The notes under the pieces are model-generated. The model ran no database searches and was not told where the DNA came from. It worked only from the letters and a program-made list of their open reading frames with translations. The position numbers and the translations under genes are program-made. DNA of 64,000 nt from Pseudomonas sp. 14P_8.1_Bac3 (GTDB lineage Bacteria; Pseudomonadota; Gammaproteobacteria; Pseudomonadales; Pseudomonadaceae), in contig NZ_JANLOD010000051.1 in the NCBI RefSeq assembly GCF_025466085.1, positions 41,840 to 105,839 of the forward strand, read 5' to 3'. How positions within the stretch are numbered: position 1 is the first letter of the stretch; each line of letters opens with the position of its first letter. Of this stretch, positions 8,778-18,378 are shown in pieces.

Positions 8778-9878
8778 TTAAACGTTGAAGCGGAAGTGCA
8801 TCACGTCGCCGTCTTTAACGATGTAGTCCTTGCCTTCCAGACGCCATTTCCCGGCTTCCTTGGTGCCGGCCTCGCCCTTGTACTGAATGAAGTCGTCATA
8901 GGCGATGACTTCGGCGCGGATAAAGCCTTTCTCGAAGTCGGTGTGGATCACGCCAGCGGCTTGTGGTGCGGTGGCCCCAACGCGGACGGTCCAGGCGCGG
9001 ACTTCTTCGACACCGGCGGTGAAGTAGGTCTGTAAGTGCAGCATTTCGTAGCCAGCGCGGATCACCCGGTTCAGGCCAGGCTCTTCGAGGCCCAGGGCTT
9101 CGAGGAACATGTCTTTCTCTTCACCGTCTTCCAGTTCGGCGATCTCGGCTTCGATCTTGTTGCAGACCGGAACCACCATGGCGCCTTCTTCTTCGGCGAT
9201 GGCTTTGACGATGTCCAGCAGCGGGTTGTTCTCGAAACCGTCTTCAGCAACGTTGGCGATGTACATGACCGGCTTGGTGGTCAGCAGATGGAAACCGCGA
9301 ATCACCGCTTTGTCATCGGCGCCCATGTTCTTCATCAGGGTGCGCGCAGGCTTGCCGAGGGTGAAGTGCGCGATCAATTGTTCGAGCAGGCCTTTCTGGA
9401 CCACGGCGTCCTTGTCACCACCCTTGGCGTTGCGGGCGACTTTCTGCAGTTGCTTCTCGCAGCTGTCGAGGTCGGCGAAGATCAGTTCCAAATCGATGAT
9501 TTCGATGTCGCGTTTCGGGTCGACGCTGTTGGACACGTGAATCACGTTCTCGTCTTCGAAGCAGCGCACCACGTGGGCGATGGCATCGGTCTCGCGGATG
9601 TTGGCGAGGAACTTGTTGCCCAGGCCTTCACCTTTCGAGGCGCCGGCAACCAGGCCTGCGATGTCGACGAATTCCATGGTGGTCGGCAGGATGCGCTTTG
9701 GATTGACGATGGCCGCCAGGGCTTCCAGACGCGGATCCGGCATTGGCACGATACCGGTGTTCGGCTCGATGGTGCAGAAGGGGAAGTTCTCGGCCGCGAT
9801 CCCGGATTTGGTCAGGGCGTTAAACAGGGTGGACTTGCCGACGTTAGGCAGGCCGACGATGCCGCAATTGAATCCCAT
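8778..9878 (-). CDS. ychF: Ribosome-binding ATPase YchF (Obg family)
   Basis: This 366-residue cytosolic P-loop NTPase binds ribosomes and is linked to translation and oxidative-stress control. The G1 loop GLPNVGKST lies at residues 8-16 and the G3 region is DIAGLVAGASKGEGLGN. The usual NKxD is replaced by NVAE (in MYIANVAEDG), the feature that gives YchF ATP preference. The C-terminal TGS domain ends GDVMHFRFNV. The length is exactly typical. It follows pth by 22 bases and ends at the terminator at 8733. Confidence 0.97.
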   Translation of the reverse strand: MGFNCGIVGLPNVGKSTLFNALTKSGIAAENFPFCTIEPNTGIVPMPDPRLEALAAIVNPKRILPTTMEFVDIAGLVAGASKGEGLGNKFLANIRETDAIAHVVRCFEDENVIHVSNSVDPKRDIEIIDLELIFADLDSCEKQLQKVARNAKGGDKDAVVQKGLLEQLIAHFTLGKPARTLMKNMGADDKAVIRGFHLLTTKPVMYIANVAEDGFENNPLLDIVKAIAEEEGAMVVPVCNKIEAEIAELEDGEEKDMFLEALGLEEPGLNRVIRAGYEMLHLQTYFTAGVEEVRAWTVRVGATAPQAAGVIHTDFEKGFIRAEVIAYDDFIQYKGEAGTKEAGKWRLEGKDYIVKDGDVMHFRFNV

Positions 9879-9900
9879 GGTGTTTCCCCTCGGAGTAGAG

Positions 9901-10485
9901 TCAGGCCTTCTGGCTGTGCAGGTTTTTCATCGCGCGGTTCCATTCCCCGGCGAGGATATCCGGCAGCACGCCGAGGGCAAAGTCGATGCTGGCATCGAGT
10001 TTTTCCTGTTCGGCGCGTGGCGCACGACCCAGGACGAAATTTGAAACCATACTGGCTACGCCCGGGTGGCCAATGCCAAGCCGCAAGCGGTAGAAGGTAT
10101 TCTGATTGCCCAGTTGCGCGATGATGTCGCGCAACCCGTTGTGACCGCCATGGCCGCCGCCCTGTTTGAGTTTGGCAACGCCCGGAGGCAGGTCGAGTTC
10201 GTCATGCGCCACCAGGATTTCTTCCGGCTTTATACGAAAGAAGCCGGCAAGTGCCGCGACGGCCTGGCCGCTGCGGTTCATGTACGTGGTGGGAATAAGC
10301 AGGCGAACATCCTGACCCTGATGCGAGTAGCGCCCGGTCAGGCCGAAATATTTGCGATCCGCCACAAGGTTCACGCCTTGTGCGTGCGCGATGCGCTCAA
10401 CAAAAAGGGCCCCTGCGTTATGCCGGGTCTGTTCGTATTCAGCGCCTGGATTTCCCAGGCCAACGATCAGTTTGATGGCAGTCAC
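9901..10485 (-). CDS. pth: Peptidyl-tRNA hydrolase
   Basis: This enzyme releases tRNA from prematurely dropped peptidyl-tRNA. The 194-residue protein has the hallmark N-terminus KLIVGLGNPGAEYEQTRHNA, with the catalytic histidine in TRHNAG near residue 24, the FGLTGR segment and AHDELDLPPG with its catalytic aspartate. It is followed by ychF and preceded by rplY, the classical rplY-pth-ychF order. Confidence 0.97.
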   Translation of the reverse strand: MTAIKLIVGLGNPGAEYEQTRHNAGALFVERIAHAQGVNLVADRKYFGLTGRYSHQGQDVRLLIPTTYMNRSGQAVAALAGFFRIKPEEILVAHDELDLPPGVAKLKQGGGHGGHNGLRDIIAQLGNQNTFYRLRLGIGHPGVASMVSNFVLGRAPRAEQEKLDASIDFALGVLPDILAGEWNRAMKNLHSQKA

Positions 10486-10655
10486 GATAGGGGCCCTTCC
10501 TTGGAGTGGTGGTTAACATCGCCGCAATCAGGGTGTGCGGCGAAAGTGGACGACAAGTGCTCATTTACCATTATGTAAACTCCGCGTTCTCGCCCGCTTT
10601 CTCGCTACGTTCCAGTCCGCGATGTTACCTGGTCACTCCGGCATCACAGAGTGAA

Positions 10656-11258
10656 TTACTCTGCTGCGCCTTCTTCAGTAGCTTCTGGAGCAACACGTGG
10701 AGCGTGGACGTTGGCAACAGCCTTGTCATCGCCGTGTGCCAGAGCAACAAACTCAACGCCTTTAGGGGCTTTGAGGTCGGACAGGTGAATGATCGAACCG
10801 ATTTCGGCGTTAGCCAGGTCGACTTCGATGAACTCAGGCAGGTCCTTCGGCAGGCAGGTCACTTCGATTTCCGAAACAACGTGCGAAACTTCGCCGCCTT
10901 TCTTGATCGGAGCTTCTTCACCGACAAAGTGTACAGGCACGATAGCGGTCAGTTTCTGACCCGCTACAACGCGTACGAAGTCAGCGTGCAGCACGTGGCC
11001 TTTGGCCGGGTGACGCTGCAGAGCCTTGATGATTACGTTTTGCTTGGTGCCGCCAACGTTCAGCTCGATGATGTGGCTGTAAGCCGCTTCGTTTTCGAGC
11101 AGTTTGGCAACTTCTTTAGCCAGCATGCTGATGGATTCAGGGGCTTTTTCGCCACCGTAAACTACAGCTGGAACCAGGCTTGCGAGACGACGCAGGCGGC
11201 GGCTCGCACCTTTCCCCAGGTCGGAACGCACTTCAGCATTCAGAGTAAAATCGTTCAT
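10656..11258 (-). CDS. rplY: 50S ribosomal protein L25 (long, CTC form)
   Basis: This protein binds 5S rRNA. It has 200 residues from ATG 11258, with an N-terminal L25 domain (MNDFTLNAEVRSDLGKGASR) and a C-terminal beta-barrel domain as in CTC/TL5 proteins. It ends in an acidic, alanine-rich tail (APEATEEGAAE). GGAG lies 7 bases before the chosen start; an upstream extension to 11282 has no such site. It has its own promoter, because a strong terminator separates it from prs. Confidence 0.96.
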   Translation of the reverse strand: MNDFTLNAEVRSDLGKGASRRLRRLASLVPAVVYGGEKAPESISMLAKEVAKLLENEAAYSHIIELNVGGTKQNVIIKALQRHPAKGHVLHADFVRVVAGQKLTAIVPVHFVGEEAPIKKGGEVSHVVSEIEVTCLPKDLPEFIEVDLANAEIGSIIHLSDLKAPKGVEFVALAHGDDKAVANVHAPRVAPEATEEGAAE

Positions 11259-11322
11259 GTTGTATCTCCAAAATAACCACATTCGCCCCAGCGTTTGCGA
11301 CCAGCGCTAAAGGCGATATGGG

Positions 11323-11368
11323 CAAAAAAGCCCCGCCCCGACAGGAATGCCGGGGCGGGGCGCTTTTC
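11323..11368 (-). terminator. Rho-independent terminator after prs
   Basis: Eleven-base arms GCCCCGCCCCG (11330-11340) and CGGGGCGGGGC (11351-11361) form the stem. On the minus strand the stem is followed by a run of six T, so it ends prs transcription before rplY. Confidence 0.9.
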
Positions 11369-11399
11369 GTCAACGAGATGTTCGAGAAGGGCAGGGCCC

Positions 11400-12341
11400 T
11401 TAACGGAACATCGCGCTGATCGATTCTTCATTGCTGATGCGGCGAACCGCTTCGGCAACCACCGGCGCGATATCCAGTTGACGGATACGCGAGCAGGCTT
11501 GAGCAGCTGCGGACAACGGGATGGTGTTAGTGACCACCAGTTCGTCCAGCATGGAATTTTCAATGTTTTCGATCGCCCGACCGGACAGCACAGGGTGTGT
11601 GCAGTAGGCGAAAACCTTGGCAGCGCCATGCTCTTTCAGGGCCTTGGCCGCGTGGCACAGGGTGCCGGCGGTATCGACCATGTCATCGACCAGAATACAG
11701 GTACGCCCTTCGACATCACCGATGATATGCATCACTTCAGAGTGATTGGCTTTCTCACGGCGTTTGTCGATGATCCCGAGATCGACGCCCAGGGATTTGG
11801 CAACGGCACGTGCACGCACGACGCCGCCAATGTCCGGGGATACGATCATCAGGTTTTCGAAGCGCTGATCTTCAATGTCATCCACCAATACCGGGGAGCC
11901 GTAGATGTTATCTACCGGAATATCGAAGAAGCCCTGGATCTGGTCAGCATGCAGATCAACCGTGAGAACACGGTCGATGCCGACTACGGTGAGCATGTCA
12001 GCAACGACTTTCGCGCTGATAGCCACACGTGCGGAACGCGGACGGCGATCCTGACGGGCATAACCAAAGTAAGGAATAACAGCAGTGATACGAGTAGCCG
12101 AGGAGCGGCGGAAGGCATCAGCCATCACTACCAGTTCCATCAGGTTATCGTTGGTCGGAGCGCAAGTCGGCTGAATAATGAAGACATCTTTACCGCGGAC
12201 GTTTTCATTGATCTCGGCAGTAATTTCACCGTCGGAGAACTTACCGACAGAGATGTCACCGAGAGGGATATGCAGCTGACGTACGACACGCCGAGCCAGA
12301 TCGGGGTTAGCGTTCCCCGTAAAGACCATCATCTTGGACAC
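11400..12341 (-). CDS. prs: Ribose-phosphate pyrophosphokinase
   Basis: This enzyme makes PRPP from ribose 5-phosphate and ATP for nucleotide, His and Trp synthesis. The GTG start at 12341 gives the canonical N-terminus (M)SKMMVFTGNANPDLA and 313 residues, the usual length; a longer reading to 12476 would cross the tRNA gene. Visible motifs are the metal/PRPP segment DLHADQIQGFFDIPVDN and the PRPP loop VDDMVDTAGTL. It lies between tRNA-Gln and its own terminator. Confidence 0.96.
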   Translation of the reverse strand: MSKMMVFTGNANPDLARRVVRQLHIPLGDISVGKFSDGEITAEINENVRGKDVFIIQPTCAPTNDNLMELVVMADAFRRSSATRITAVIPYFGYARQDRRPRSARVAISAKVVADMLTVVGIDRVLTVDLHADQIQGFFDIPVDNIYGSPVLVDDIEDQRFENLMIVSPDIGGVVRARAVAKSLGVDLGIIDKRREKANHSEVMHIIGDVEGRTCILVDDMVDTAGTLCHAAKALKEHGAAKVFAYCTHPVLSGRAIENIENSMLDELVVTNTIPLSAAAQACSRIRQLDIAPVVAEAVRRISNEESISAMFR

Positions 12342-12388
12342 GCGCAGTACCTGAAGGCTGAGGGTATACCTGGATGAGTATAGGAAAA

Positions 12389-12463
12389 TGGCAGGGGCGG
12401 CTGGATTCGAACCAACGCATGGCAGGATCAAAACCTGCTGCCTTACCGCTTGGCGACGCCCCT
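12389..12463 (-). tRNA. tRNA-Gln (anticodon TTG)
   Basis: On the minus strand the acceptor arms AGGGGCG and CGCCCCT pair, followed by G and an encoded CCA. The D-arm GCCAAGCGGTAAGGC, the anticodon stem GCAGG/CCTGC with loop TTTTGAT (anticodon TTG), and the T-loop GGTTCGAATCC are all present. It is 75 bases long and lies between ispE and prs, as in other pseudomonads. Confidence 0.97.
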
Positions 12464-12499
12464 GTATCTGTTGCAACGAATACCCAGTATTCGGTTCCT

Positions 12500-13351
12500 T
12501 TAGAGCAGACTTTGCAGCTTGCGATGCAACATCGAAACGTTGCTTCCTTTTGCTACAAACCCTGTAAGGGTCTCTGTAAGAAGGGCCGAGACTTTATCAG
12601 CTTCAGCTTTGCTTGGGAAGCCCCCAAACACACAACTTCCAGTTCCGGTGAGTTTTGCTTCGGTAAATTTACCTAACAAATTCAATGCGTTACGAACATC
12701 TGGATAACGCCTTGCTACCACCGGTAAGCAGTCATTTCGACTGTTTCCCTTGGGAACGGGGCGCACTTTAATGGGAGGAGAGTTACGTGTCAACAGCGGA
12801 TCTGAAAAAATTTCTGCTGTACTTACAGATACTTGCGGAACAAGCACGAGATACCACGGTTCTTCGGGTTCTACGGGGGTGAGTTTCTCTCCCACACCCT
12901 CGGCGAAAGCCGCGTGGCCACGCACGAAAACCGGGACGTCGGCGCCCAGCGTCAGGCCTAGCCCGGCCAGTTGGTCCTCATCCCAGCCCAGTTGCCAAAG
13001 GTGATTCAGACCGAGCAATGTCGTCGCGGCATTTGAGCTGCCGCCGCCGATGCCGCCGCCCATGGGCAGGATTTTTTCGATCCAGATGTCGATGCCGAGC
13101 GAACAACCGGATTGCTCCTGAAGTTTTTTCGCCGCGCGAACAATCAGATTGTGGTCGTGGGGCACGCCCTCGAATTCGGTGTGCAGTTGAATCACGCCGT
13201 CGTCGCGCACGGCGAAAGTGATTTCATCGCCGTAGTCGAGAAACTGAAAAATCGTCTGCAGCTCGTGATAACCGTCTTCACGACGACCGAGAATGTGCAG
13301 CATCAGATTAAGTTTGGCCGGGGAGGGCAGCGTCAAGCGTGGGGTAGTCAT
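12500..13351 (-). CDS. ispE: 4-diphosphocytidyl-2-C-methyl-D-erythritol kinase
   Basis: This GHMP kinase of the non-mevalonate isoprenoid pathway has 283 residues. The substrate lysine region is LPSPAKLNLMLHILGRREDG and the ATP-binding glycine loop is LPMGGGIGGGSSNAA. A GGGG box lies 8 bases before ATG 13351. ATG 13357, overlapping the lolB stop as ATGA, would add two residues and is a fair alternative. It is coupled to lolB and followed by tRNA-Gln. Confidence 0.95.
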   Translation of the reverse strand: MTTPRLTLPSPAKLNLMLHILGRREDGYHELQTIFQFLDYGDEITFAVRDDGVIQLHTEFEGVPHDHNLIVRAAKKLQEQSGCSLGIDIWIEKILPMGGGIGGGSSNAATTLLGLNHLWQLGWDEDQLAGLGLTLGADVPVFVRGHAAFAEGVGEKLTPVEPEEPWYLVLVPQVSVSTAEIFSDPLLTRNSPPIKVRPVPKGNSRNDCLPVVARRYPDVRNALNLLGKFTEAKLTGTGSCVFGGFPSKAEADKVSALLTETLTGFVAKGSNVSMLHRKLQSLL

Positions 13352-13353
13352 GA

Positions 13354-13971
13354 TCATTGCCCCAGTTTGCGCGGTTGCCATTCCTTGATCACCAGCGTGA
13401 CGTCAAGGTCGGCGCCGTGCAGCTTGATCCGCTCGGGAAGCCAGAAGCCGTTTTGTTCGGCATAACTCAGGTATTCGACTTGCCAGCCATCCTGATCGAG
13501 ATTGGCCAGGCGGCTGTCGCCGTCCAGCGTCAGGCGACTCTTGCTGTCCGGCGCCGGAAGCCCGCGGACCCACCAGGCCAGGTGCGATACCGGCAGCTTC
13601 CAGCCCAGCTGTTCTTCGAGCAGTTGCTCCGGTGTCGTTGCTTCGTAGCGTCCCTGGTTAGCCACTTCCAGCGAGACCTTGCCCGGGCGACCGGTCAGGC
13701 GTGCGGCGCCGCGACCCAGCGGCCCGGAAAGGCGGATGTCGTAGTAATCCTGTCGTTGCAGCCAGAACAAGGTGCCGCTGCCCGAATCCTTCGGTGCGCG
13801 AATGCCGATCTTGCCGTTGATCTGCCAGCCATCAAGGCCGGTCAGTTGCTGTTTGTGCTCGCGCCATTGGGCCGGGTCGCCCTGGCCCTGAACCGATTCG
13901 CGAGCGCCGAAGCCCGCGCAACCGGCGAGCAGGGCGATGAAACTGAACACGATGAAGTGGCGCAAAAACAT
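13354..13971 (-). CDS. lolB: Outer-membrane lipoprotein insertion protein LolB
   Basis: This protein receives lipoproteins from LolA and inserts them into the outer membrane. It has 205 residues, with a lipoprotein signal FIALLAGC placing the lipidated cysteine near residue 18. The LolB fold then follows (WQINGKIGIRAPKDSGSG, LSGPLGRGAARLTGRPG). It is coupled to ispE and lies 4 bases after the TPR lipoprotein gene, as in the PA4667-PA4669 arrangement. Confidence 0.94.
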   Translation of the reverse strand: MFLRHFIVFSFIALLAGCAGFGARESVQGQGDPAQWREHKQQLTGLDGWQINGKIGIRAPKDSGSGTLFWLQRQDYYDIRLSGPLGRGAARLTGRPGKVSLEVANQGRYEATTPEQLLEEQLGWKLPVSHLAWWVRGLPAPDSKSRLTLDGDSRLANLDQDGWQVEYLSYAEQNGFWLPERIKLHGADLDVTLVIKEWQPRKLGQ

Positions 13972-13975
13972 AATC

Positions 13976-15700
13976 TTAAAGAGTCTCTGATCCGGTCAGG
14001 CGTTTGATGGTGCCGCGCAGGAGTGGGCTGTCGGGTTGATCCTTGAGGAACTTGCCCCAGATTTGCCTGGCTTCCCGTTGCTTGCCGTTGGCCCACAGGA
14101 CTTCACCAAGGTGAGCGGCGACTTCCTGGTCGGGGAAGCGATCCAGCGCCTTACGCAGCAGGCGTTCGGCTTCGTCGAGGTTGCCCATGCGGTAATTGAC
14201 CCAGCCGAGGCTGTCGAGTACCGCCGGATCTTCCGGATTGATCTGGTGCGCCTGTTCGATCAGGGCCTTGGCTTCGGCATACCGCGTCGTGCGATCGGAA
14301 AGGGTGTAGCCGAGGGCGTTGAGCGCCATCGCATTGTCCGGGTCGCGCTTGATGATCAGGCGCAGGTCTTTTTCCATCTGTGCCAGGTCGTTGCGTTTTT
14401 CCGCCTGCATGGCGCGGGTATACAACAGATTCAGATCGTCCGGGTATTGCTGCAAGGCTTTTTGCAGAACACCCCAGGCCTTGTCCTCCTGTTTATTCGC
14501 GGACAGGGTTTCGGCTTCGATCAAATACAGCTGGATCGCGTAGTCGGGCTGTTCATCGCGCTGGGTCGCCAGGCGACTTTGTGCTTCGGCCGTCTTGCCG
14601 TTGTTCATCAGGATATCGGCCTGACGCAATTGCGCCGGCAGGAAATCGTTGCCCGGCCCGACCTGGGCATATTCGATCAATGCGCCCTGGGGATCGTTGC
14701 GCTCTTCAGCGATGCGCCCGAGATTCAGGTGTGCCGAATCGACATGGCTTTCCCGTGCGATCAGGTCTTCAAGATAGCCCTTGGCCTCGTCCCAGGCCTT
14801 GGCTTCCAGGCACACCAGCGCCAGGGAATAACGCAGCTCGTCGTCTTCGGGGTACTGCTGAACCAGGCTGGAGAACTCGGCTTTGGCGTCGTCCATGCGG
14901 TCCTGTTCGACCAGCGTGCGCGCGTAGGTCAGGCGCAGCCGTTTGTCGTCCGGGTATTTTTTGATGCTTTTTTGCAGCAGCGGCAAGGCTTCATCGCCGC
15001 GGTTGAGGGTTTGCAGCAGGCGTGCGCGCAGCAGGATCGGCGCGATTTCGCCTTCGTCCGGCGGATTGTCTTCCAGCAGGGTCAACGCGCCTTTACTGTC
15101 GCCGTCCTGTTGCATCAACAAGGCCTTGCCGAAAATCAGCTGGCTGTTGTTCGGATGACGCTGCAACAAGCGGTCAAAACTTTTCATCAGGCCGTTGCGG
15201 GTTTCCTGATCGGTATCGGCCGCGGACAGGGCGAGGAAGTCGAAATGCGTGTCGCCCTTGCCTTGCAGAACTTTCTCCATATAGACCATGGAGTCGTCAT
15301 AGCGACCGGCGCGCGCCAGTTGCACGGCGGCAGCCCGTTGCGCCTCGAGGTCGTCCGGCGCGTTTTTCGCCCAGATCAGTGCCGTGTCCAGCGCGGCCTG
15401 ATCGGCGCCCAGGTATTCGGCGATGCGGAATGCCCGCTCGGAGATGCCTGGGTCCTGGGTGTTGATGGCCTGGGTCACGTAGTTGTCCAGGGCAATGTCG
15501 AAACGATTGCGCTGGCCAGCCAGTTCGGCGCTCAACAGGCTGAAGACGGTTTCTTCGCTGAATGAGCTGTAGACCTTGGGCTTTTCAGGGGCCGGAGTGC
15601 TGTCTTCGACCGGCGGCGTACCGTCCGACGAAACGGGTGCCATGGCCTGGCAGCCGCTGAGGAAGACAAAAGCGAGGAGCAACGCGGAAGATCTATTCAT
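13976..15700 (-). CDS. Tetratricopeptide-repeat lipoprotein (PA4667-like)
   Basis: This 574-residue protein carries a lipoprotein signal (LLLAFVFLSGCQ, cysteine near residue 17). It is built almost wholly of TPR helices; clear repeats include LGYTLSDRTTRYAEAKALIE and LGWVNYRMGNLDEAERLL near the C-terminus. TPR lipoproteins act as scaffolds. The conserved neighbour is lolB, but a direct role in lipoprotein sorting is only a guess. It is the first gene of the minus-strand TPR-lolB-ispE unit. Confidence 0.88.
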   Translation of the reverse strand: MNRSSALLLAFVFLSGCQAMAPVSSDGTPPVEDSTPAPEKPKVYSSFSEETVFSLLSAELAGQRNRFDIALDNYVTQAINTQDPGISERAFRIAEYLGADQAALDTALIWAKNAPDDLEAQRAAAVQLARAGRYDDSMVYMEKVLQGKGDTHFDFLALSAADTDQETRNGLMKSFDRLLQRHPNNSQLIFGKALLMQQDGDSKGALTLLEDNPPDEGEIAPILLRARLLQTLNRGDEALPLLQKSIKKYPDDKRLRLTYARTLVEQDRMDDAKAEFSSLVQQYPEDDELRYSLALVCLEAKAWDEAKGYLEDLIARESHVDSAHLNLGRIAEERNDPQGALIEYAQVGPGNDFLPAQLRQADILMNNGKTAEAQSRLATQRDEQPDYAIQLYLIEAETLSANKQEDKAWGVLQKALQQYPDDLNLLYTRAMQAEKRNDLAQMEKDLRLIIKRDPDNAMALNALGYTLSDRTTRYAEAKALIEQAHQINPEDPAVLDSLGWVNYRMGNLDEAERLLRKALDRFPDQEVAAHLGEVLWANGKQREARQIWGKFLKDQPDSPLLRGTIKRLTGSETL

Positions 15701-16012
15701 ATAGGAAGAGGACGACTAACCTGCGGTCGGATCATCATGACACAAGCCTTCGGTCAAACATAACCGCCCGGCCATTTTCCCTTCGACGCCGCTCGATGCA
15801 GGAGCTGGCTCGCCAGCGATGGACTGACCAGCACCGCAACCTTGAGCATAAACACCTCATCGTTAACGACCATGGCCGGCAAGGCAGCGGTGTAAACGAG
15901 AACCGCTCGCAAGCCAGGGCGTCATCTACCAGGGCGATAGACATCGAGTGGTTGTTCTGAGTCAGACGAAGTAGGACAATTGCCGGCTTCACGTCACCAT
16001 CAGCGACCTTGA
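15701..16012. other. Divergent intergenic region with a degenerate REP
   Basis: This 312-base spacer lies between the TPR lipoprotein gene and hemA. A weak REP-like palindrome (GCAGGAGCTGGCTCGCCAGC) is at 15798-15817. Promoters for both genes must be here, but no pair of boxes is convincing. hemA also lacks a good Shine-Dalgarno sequence before its ATG. Confidence 0.5.
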
Positions 16013-17302
16013 ATGGCCTTCCTTGCACTCGGTATTAACCACAAGACTGCTTCAGTAGACGTCCGCGAGCGCGTGGCCTTTACCCCTGAGCAGCTGGTTG
16101 AGGCCTTGCAGCAGCTCTGCCGACTCACCGACAGCCGCGAAGCTGCGATCCTCTCCACCTGCAATCGCAGTGAACTCTATATAGAACAGGATCACCTTTC
16201 GGCTGACATCGTGCTGCGCTGGCTGGCCGATTATCACCATTTGAGCCTCGACGAACTGCGCGCGAGCAGTTATGTGCACGAAGATGATGCGGCAGTTCGT
16301 CACATGATGCGGGTCGCTTCCGGGCTCGACTCGCTGGTACTGGGCGAACCGCAGATCCTCGGCCAGATGAAATCGGCCTACGCGGTGGCGCGTGAAGCCG
16401 GCACCATCGGCCCGCTGCTCGGGCGTCTGTTCCAGGCGACGTTCAACGCCGCCAAGCAGGTGCGTACCGACACCGCGATTGGCGAAAACCCGGTGTCCGT
16501 GGCGTTTGCCGCGGTCAGCCTGGCGAAACAGATTTTCAGCGACTTGCAGCGCAGCCAGGCCTTGTTGATCGGCGCTGGCGAAACCATCACCCTGGTCGCC
16601 CGCCATCTGCACGAGTTGGGCGTGAAACGCATCGTCGTCGCCAACCGCACGCTGGAACGCGCGAGCATGCTCGCCGAGCAGTTCGGTGCCCATGCCGTGT
16701 TGCTGTCGGACATCCCCGCCGAACTGGTGCGCAGCGACATCGTCATCAGTTCCACCGCCAGCCAGTTGCCGATCCTCGGCAAGGGCGCGGTGGAAAGTGC
16801 CTTGAAGCTGCGCAAGCACAAGCCGATCTTCATGGTGGACATCGCCGTTCCACGGGATATCGAGCCCGAGGTCGGCGAGCTGGACGACGTTTACCTCTAC
16901 AGCGTCGACGATCTCCACGAAGTGGTCGCCGAGAACCTCAAGAGCCGCCAGGGCGCTGCCCAAGCGGCGGAGGAGATGGTCTCGGTCGGCGCCGAGGACT
17001 TCATGGTCCGCCTGCGCGAACTGGCGGCGGTGGATGTGCTCAAGGCCTATCGTCAACAAAGCGAGCGCATGCGTGACGAAGAATTGCAGAAGGCCCAGCG
17101 GATGCTGGCCAACGGCAGCAGCGCCGAAGACGTGCTGGCGCAACTGGCGCGCGGCCTGACCAATAAACTCTTGCACGCGCCCAGCGTTCAATTGAAAAAG
17201 CTCTCTGCCGAAGGTCGCCTCGACGCACTGGCCATGGCCCAGGAACTCTTTGCCCTCGGTGAGGGCTCATCGGATAGCTTTTCGGATAAAAAACCGCAAT
17301 GA
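16013..17302 (+). CDS. hemA: Glutamyl-tRNA reductase
   Basis: This is the first enzyme of C5 haem synthesis, reducing Glu-tRNA to glutamate-1-semialdehyde with NADPH. It has 429 residues and the canonical start MAFLALGINHKTASVDVRER. The catalytic cysteine is Cys50 in STCNRSELY, the NADPH-domain glycine motif is LLIGAGETITLVARHL, and the C-terminus is a helical dimerisation arm. It overlaps prfA by ATGA, the first link in a five-gene operon. Confidence 0.97.
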   Translation: MAFLALGINHKTASVDVRERVAFTPEQLVEALQQLCRLTDSREAAILSTCNRSELYIEQDHLSADIVLRWLADYHHLSLDELRASSYVHEDDAAVRHMMRVASGLDSLVLGEPQILGQMKSAYAVAREAGTIGPLLGRLFQATFNAAKQVRTDTAIGENPVSVAFAAVSLAKQIFSDLQRSQALLIGAGETITLVARHLHELGVKRIVVANRTLERASMLAEQFGAHAVLLSDIPAELVRSDIVISSTASQLPILGKGAVESALKLRKHKPIFMVDIAVPRDIEPEVGELDDVYLYSVDDLHEVVAENLKSRQGAAQAAEEMVSVGAEDFMVRLRELAAVDVLKAYRQQSERMRDEELQKAQRMLANGSSAEDVLAQLARGLTNKLLHAPSVQLKKLSAEGRLDALAMAQELFALGEGSSDSFSDKKPQ

Positions 17303-18378
17303 AAGCGTCACTGCTCAATAAGCTGGACATCCTCCAGGATCGTTTCGAGGAATTGACCGCCTTGCTTGGCGACGGCGAGGTCATTTCCGATCAGAACAAA
17401 TTCCGCGCCTACTCCAAGGAGTACGCGGAAGTCGAGCCGATCGTCGACACCTATAAACAGTTGCTCAAGGTGCAAAGCGACCTCGAAGGCGCCCAGGCCC
17501 TGCTCAAGGACAGCGACCCGGACATGCGCGAAATGGCCGTGGAAGAAGTCCGCGAAGCCAAGGAGCAACTGATCGAAATCGAAGCCAGCCTGCAACGGCT
17601 GTTGCTGCCGAAGGACCCGAATGACGGGCGCAACGTGTTTCTGGAAATCCGCGCCGGCACCGGTGGCGACGAGGCGGCGATCTTCTCCGGCGACCTGTTC
17701 CGCATGTATTCGCGCTACGCCGAGCGTCGCGGCTGGCGAGTGGAAATCCTCTCGGAGAACATCGGCGAGCACGGCGGCTATAAAGAAGTCATCGCCCGGG
17801 TCGAGGGCGACAACGTCTACGGCAAGCTCAAATTCGAATCCGGCGCGCACCGCGTGCAACGGGTTCCGGCCACGGAATCCCAGGGCCGCATCCACACCTC
17901 GGCCTGCACCGTGGCGGTATTGCCCGAGCCGGACGAGCAGGAAGCGATCGAGATCAACCCCGCAGATTTGCGCATCGACACCTATCGTTCATCCGGTGCG
18001 GGTGGTCAGCACGTCAACAAGACCGACTCGGCAATCCGCATCACGCACTTGCCGTCCGGTATCGTCGTCGAGTGCCAGGAAGAACGCTCGCAGCACAAGA
18101 ACCGCGCGCGGGCGATGTCCTGGCTGTCGGCCAAGCTCAACGACCAGCAAACCAGTGCTGCGGCCAATGCCATCGCCAGCGAGCGTAAGTTGCTGGTGGG
18201 GTCGGGTGATCGCTCCGAGCGCATCCGCACCTACAACTTTGCCCAGGGTCGGGTCACCGATCACCGGGTCAACCTGACCCTGTATTCCCTCGACGAAATC
18301 CTCGCCGGCGGTGTCGATGCCGTGATCGAGCCGTTGCTGGCCGAATATCAAGCTGACCAACTGGCGGCCATCGAATGA
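17299..18378 (+). CDS. prfA: Peptide chain release factor 1
   Basis: RF1 recognises UAA and UAG stops and triggers peptide release. It has 359 residues. The peptidyl-hydrolysis motif GGQ is in SSGAGGQHVNKTDSAIR around residue 235, and the protein starts MKASLLNKLDILQDRFEEL. It overlaps hemA and prmC by four bases on each side. The next gene encodes the enzyme that methylates the GGQ glutamine, a functional pairing conserved in many bacteria. Confidence 0.97.
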   Translation: MKASLLNKLDILQDRFEELTALLGDGEVISDQNKFRAYSKEYAEVEPIVDTYKQLLKVQSDLEGAQALLKDSDPDMREMAVEEVREAKEQLIEIEASLQRLLLPKDPNDGRNVFLEIRAGTGGDEAAIFSGDLFRMYSRYAERRGWRVEILSENIGEHGGYKEVIARVEGDNVYGKLKFESGAHRVQRVPATESQGRIHTSACTVAVLPEPDEQEAIEINPADLRIDTYRSSGAGGQHVNKTDSAIRITHLPSGIVVECQEERSQHKNRARAMSWLSAKLNDQQTSAAANAIASERKLLVGSGDRSERIRTYNFAQGRVTDHRVNLTLYSLDEILAGGVDAVIEPLLAEYQADQLAAIE